Assembly: GCA_030272585.1 (NCBI GenBank) | Contig: BSYQ01000016.1 | Span: 310,001-374,000 of the forward strand | Direction: 5' to 3' | Source: Bryopsis sp. KO-2023 | Taxonomy: Eukaryota; Chlorophyta; Ulvophyceae; Bryopsidales; Bryopsidaceae | Length of the DNA stretch: 64,000 nt | Shown here: piece after piece, positions 60,328-64,000 of the stretch | Layout of the letters: every line of letters starts with the position of its first letter | Numbering within the stretch: position 1 is the stretch's first letter | Notes under the pieces: generated by a model | Seen by the model: only the letters and a program-made list of their open reading frames with translations | Databases searched by the model: none | Told to the model about the DNA's origin: nothing | Made by a program: the position numbers and the translations under genes

Positions 60328-60339
60328 TGGTTTCGGAGC
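60328..60339 (+). promoter_or_regulatory. H2 primer-binding site candidate
   Basis: TGGTTTCGGAGC, 3 nt (TTT) after the LTR. Confidence 0.72.
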
Positions 60340-63300
60340 TTGGGCGTCCCTAAACGACGAGGACGGACGACCCTGTAGGAGGAGCCACCTGACGACGAAA
60401 AGTCAGTGGCTAGGTTAAGTGCCTATCAAGAGGGGATGGGCAAGGAGTGATGGCACCAAAGGGGGTGGTGCTAGGTGGGATCGAAGGAGCGCGAGTGCGA
60501 GCGACGAGTTCGTAAGCACTGGAAAGGTCGGGGTAGAGGCGAGGAGAAGGAAACGAAAAGGAACCCGTCGCAGGAAGAGATCTAAGGGTCAGATCTACAG
60601 AAATCTGCAGGTGACCTTGTGACTGTTAACCTAAAGGACAGCACAGTGGTCGAAAAGAGTTCGAAACAGGTCGAAAGAGGTCGAAAAGCAGTGGAAAGAA
60701 AAGCTGAGAGCTTAAGTTTCCCTAAGACAAAGTTTCGACAGAACCTGTAAATTTCTGGAAGAAGATCTACAGCAGATCTGCAAAGATCTCCTACAAACGA
60801 ACCACCTATGGACGAACCAAGTTCGAGGCAACGTTCGTGAGGGAAGTTCGACACACGGACGGCGAACGCGTGGTGGCGGATAGTTGCTGCGCAAGAAGTC
60901 GACGACTGCGCCTGTGACAGCTGCCAGAAATTCCGTTGTCGGACATACAGTCATGTCACACTGTGTTACAGCGGAATTTGGCAGAGCGGAAGTATCACAG
61001 CGGAATCCGCGGAGCGGAAGTGTTACATCGGAATCCGCAGAGCGGAAATGGCGAGCCGGAAGTGCAGCGGACGAGCCAAAGTCAGACAGCGAATGGAGAA
61101 GGCCAGAGTCTGACAGCGGACAAAATGGCGCAGCGGACAAAATAGGTGGCGGAAAAAGGGAGCGGACAGAACTCCGAGGTAGTTCGCCAGAGCCGGAAAA
61201 ACGAAGTCCGCCAAAGCGGTTAAACGGAAACGGCGGAGAGTGAGGTCGGACAGAGGCAGAAGGCGGGCAAAATGGCCCAGCGAACTGCTGCCCTTACACT
61301 CTGCTGGGCGGACTATGATATTCCAACGCGGAGGAAGGATAGGCGGTGTTGTTGTGAGCTAAAGCGGTTGAGCTTGGAGGAGTACCAGCGGACACACAAC
61401 ACGGAATATCGGCGAAGTATCGAGGCTAGAACTACGGTAGTTTCACGATCGCGTTGGAGTCGGATTTTAATACATCAAGAGTTGGAGGCGGTCATGAAAC
61501 AGGAGCTGGAGGTTGTGTTACACGGCAGGAGCAGAAACGAGTCTGTATCAACGCACAAACCGCCTGGGCTGATCACCCAGCGGATTAGCAACCGCAAAAG
61601 AGCGGATTTTCAGTGCGAAGAGAAGAAGACGAAGATCTTAAGACTTTATACTGCCAAGAGTTGGACCATAGCGGAAGAATGTAAGCACAACTAGCGACAA
61701 GAAGACAAAGAGAGAAAAGAAGTCGCCAGGCTAATAAAGAGCGGAAGAGCGGCCTGCCAGTTACCTACAAACCGAGTTCAAGCGATAGTGGAGTTCAACG
61801 CGCCCAAGTGGGGGATTAAACCGCCTGCAAAGCTGCTAAGTACGCAGGGCGGAAGAGAAGGAATCATCTGCTAAGCTATTAAGTATGCAGAATGATTTGT
61901 TGCAGAAGGAGCTGTTGGAGAGTATAGTTCGTTTGGAATGGACTTTCAATAAGCCAAGACCTCACACAAGCGGATATAAGACGAGCGGATTAAATGTAGC
62001 TTGCCGCGAGCTATCGAGCGTTCTCGAGAGTTTGAATCTGATTAAGGAGCACGCAATAGCAGTGCCACATTGGATGTTTGTGACTTAATGTTATGAACGG
62101 GCAAGTGAAGCATTGTTGAAGCTCTGAGCGAATATCTTGTGGGTAAACTTTGAGGTCTAATGGATGTGGTAGCGGATTGTGATATTCCGGGCTGAGTGAA
62201 GAAGAAGAATTAGAGGTTATTGCCGTGGAAGTGTATGGTGGTATTCTTTGGAACTAACCGAGTTTCCATGGAACCAACCGAGGATCACGAGCGGAAAAAT
62301 TCATTCTCTTTTCAACAGCGGAATAGCAGAGGCGGACTAAATGAGGTCGTCAAGGCGGACTAAATTATACCGTCAGGCGGATTAAATTAGACCGTCAAGA
62401 ACCTGAGCCAGAGCGGAAATAAAAGAGCCAACCTGGATGATCAGGTCCAAGGACTATTGGCTGAAAGACTAAGCGGAATCATACGTCTGGTCAGGGCGGA
62501 CACTACCACAAACCATTGAGCGGATATGGCTCACAATACTAGCCATAAATGGAAGTCTAGCGCCAAGAACAACACCCAAAAGTTTAAGGAGTATTCATCG
62601 ACCAAATTACAGCCGTCAGACTATTGCACTAAGCGGACTAAAAGCTAAGGCAAAGGCGGACTGTTAGAGCGGACTGCTGAGGCAGAATGCAAAGGCGATG
62701 AGGGGGTGTGTCTTGAGCGGAAATTCCAATGCAGCAAAGGTGCAAGCGGACTAAGTGACAGACAATATATCATATGGAGCATTCAAATTGATCACCGACA
62801 AGCGTGTTCTGTTAAATGGAGCGCGAGCAAAGAGTCAGCGGATTTTTGTCAGAAGCAAGAGAACAAGCGGATTATCAAGTGGATTGGAAGTAAGGGCGGA
62901 TTATACTCGTATTAGCCAGTGTAAGGCATTGAGTTAACCGAACCTGAAGAGCGGAAAAAGCTACCAAGCGGATAAGGAGTGCTACTGACAAAATAATTTA
63001 AAGGAAAAGCGCAAACTCAAGGATCAGCGGAAAAAGTTATGTGTCTTGGAGAGTTGAGCGCTGAATAATGGATTCTACTGTTGACAAGCGGACAAAATTA
63101 TGGAAGGTCCTGCAAACGACAAAGCATGCGGAAAAAGATGCATAAGAGCATGTCGGAGTGGAGGAAACTTGTCAGAGAAGCGGATTATTTAGTGCCAGGG
63201 AGATGAGTCCTACCGCAGAAGACACATTTGGATGAAGTACTTCACAGTAGCGGAATTGCATCATCATTAAGACTTCAAGAGGTGCTGGAGGCGGAATACT

Positions 63301-64000
63301 ACTGTCAGTTGGGGATTAAAGCGGAAATTTTGAACAAGTAGGCCGACCTAAGAAGGGCGCCACTAAATAGAGATTTCCAGGAGCTTAATCCAAAGCTTGA
63401 AGGACCAGCAAGCGAAAGATTGACTGGAATTGGAATTGGAAAGAAGCTAACGACAGATATCCACGACATGAGCGGATATTGCTTCAGATGGCGGAACACT
63501 AAAGTGTATAGGCGGATTACTAGCTTGAGCAGCCTATGGCGCCAGCGGATTCGACCTAAACCGGACAATACTGAAGCAGGCATGGAATGGATGAATCCAG
63601 CAATGATGATGGGGAGAATGGACTCCAAAGCTGACTCCAAAGCGGACTATAAGGTTCCAAACTATCCCAGAAACCTAGACGTGAGGAAATGGGAGTTCTG
63701 AAGCTTTGTGGCCGGAAAAAGGAGTGCTTTGATTCCGTAAATTGAAGAAGTTGTCCACCATTGAGAGGGTGGAAGAACCACGATCAAAGAAGCGAAATAC
63801 AGCTCTTATTTGAAGCCTTAGCGAACAAATATTGACCGAGCATTGCTCAAGAGCGGATTCCAGCAAATAGTGGTCACCAAGAGCGGAAATACTACGTCTT
63901 GGTAACAAGCCTGGAAGGATGAATTAGACTACAAGGCAGGCGGATATTGCTTGATCAATGGAGGACAAGTGGCGGAATTTAAGTGCCACTACACTTTGTG
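60340..64000 (+). other. H2 internal region, GCGGA-carpeted
   Basis: GCGGA recurs on the plus strand; I count 14 in 62281-62760 (one per ~34 bp) and see no TCCGC there. Frames of 119 codons (60884-61243, no ATG start) and 140 codons (61272-61694) are conserved with H1. No recognised gene domain. Confidence 0.75.
61272..61694 (+). CDS. H2 short ORF (140 codons), unknown, doubtful
   Basis: ATG 61272 in the sense strand. Arg/Lys/Cys-rich (RRCCCELKRLSLEEYQRTHN), with a helix EAVMKQELEVVLHGRSRNES. H1's copy shares the start and most of the length but differs by small indels near both ends. It is the only ATG-initiated frame over 100 codons kept in both copies. No family recognised. It could be a small element-encoded nucleic-acid-binding protein or a by-product of the GCGGA repeats. 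Confidence 0.28.
   Translation: MAQRTAALTLCWADYDIPTRRKDRRCCCELKRLSLEEYQRTHNTEYRRSIEARTTVVSRSRWSRILIHQELEAVMKQELEVVLHGRSRNESVSTHKPPGLITQRISNRKRADFQCEEKKTKILRLYTAKSWTIAEECKHN

Larger units (their letters stand above)
60096..64000 (+). mobile_element. Element H copy 2 (H2), sense orientation, continues beyond window
   Basis: Reverse complement of H1 over about 25,270-29,309, with scattered substitutions and small indels. It is inserted after GCCGG (60091-60095) in F pol; the matching repeat would lie to the right. LTR, PBS and leader are in sense. No coding domains. Confidence 0.93.

Overview
This window is a dense stack of nested LTR retrotransposons, all Ty3/gypsy-like where coding sequence is present. 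It contains one fragment of an intron-bearing gene and no bacterial features. Two GT-AG introns of 75 and 83 bp, a chromodomain-bearing gypsy element and plant-type Gag zinc knuckles point to a eukaryote, most likely a streptophyte plant or alga with a repeat-rich genome. My guess is a charophyte such as Chara, but nothing here proves the species. Six element families are named A, B, D, E, G and H, plus a seventh, F, whose LTRs are not visible.

Left part, 1-14661. Element A copy 1 enters from the left edge with its integrase/ORF3 end, 3' UTR and 3' LTR, and ends at 8065. A non-coding element E (2877-6927, minus) sits in its 3' UTR. A1 is itself inserted in the pol gene of element D (minus, 8066-13265). 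D is inserted in the last exon of a three-exon gene (14661 down to 13266, minus). A block carpeted with GATCGG lies at 14783-15245.

Central part, 15261-60095. Element F is the outermost layer. Its gag is split by element G (15966-56785), and the halves rejoin in frame once G and one target duplication are removed. G is split by H1 (19823-29309, minus) and by A2 (31381-53947). A2's 3' LTR is split by B (43761-53852). Target-site duplications support every one of these junctions. F pol is cut at 60095 by a second H copy (H2, plus strand), which runs off the right edge.

B is an apparently intact chromovirus with a canonical -1 frameshift site and a third ORF. A2 is coding-competent apart from B in its 3' LTR and has an unusual layout: Gag-PR, RT-RNaseH and integrase-ORF3 are three separate ORFs. 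G shares that layout but has a frameshifted protease and a truncated integrase. H and E carry no gag or pol.

Most unusual features: (1) H, E, the D leader and the GATCGG block are each carpeted, mostly on one strand, with their own short motif, usually CpG-containing; (2) the H LTR carries twin U5 hairpins whose stems differ but remain fully paired; (3) in A and G the last 7 nt of the LTR occur only in the 3' LTR and again just before it; (4) A and G Gag ORFs have long conserved N-terminal extensions with no methionine; (5) ORF3 proteins with Cys/His modules follow or fuse to integrase in two lineages.
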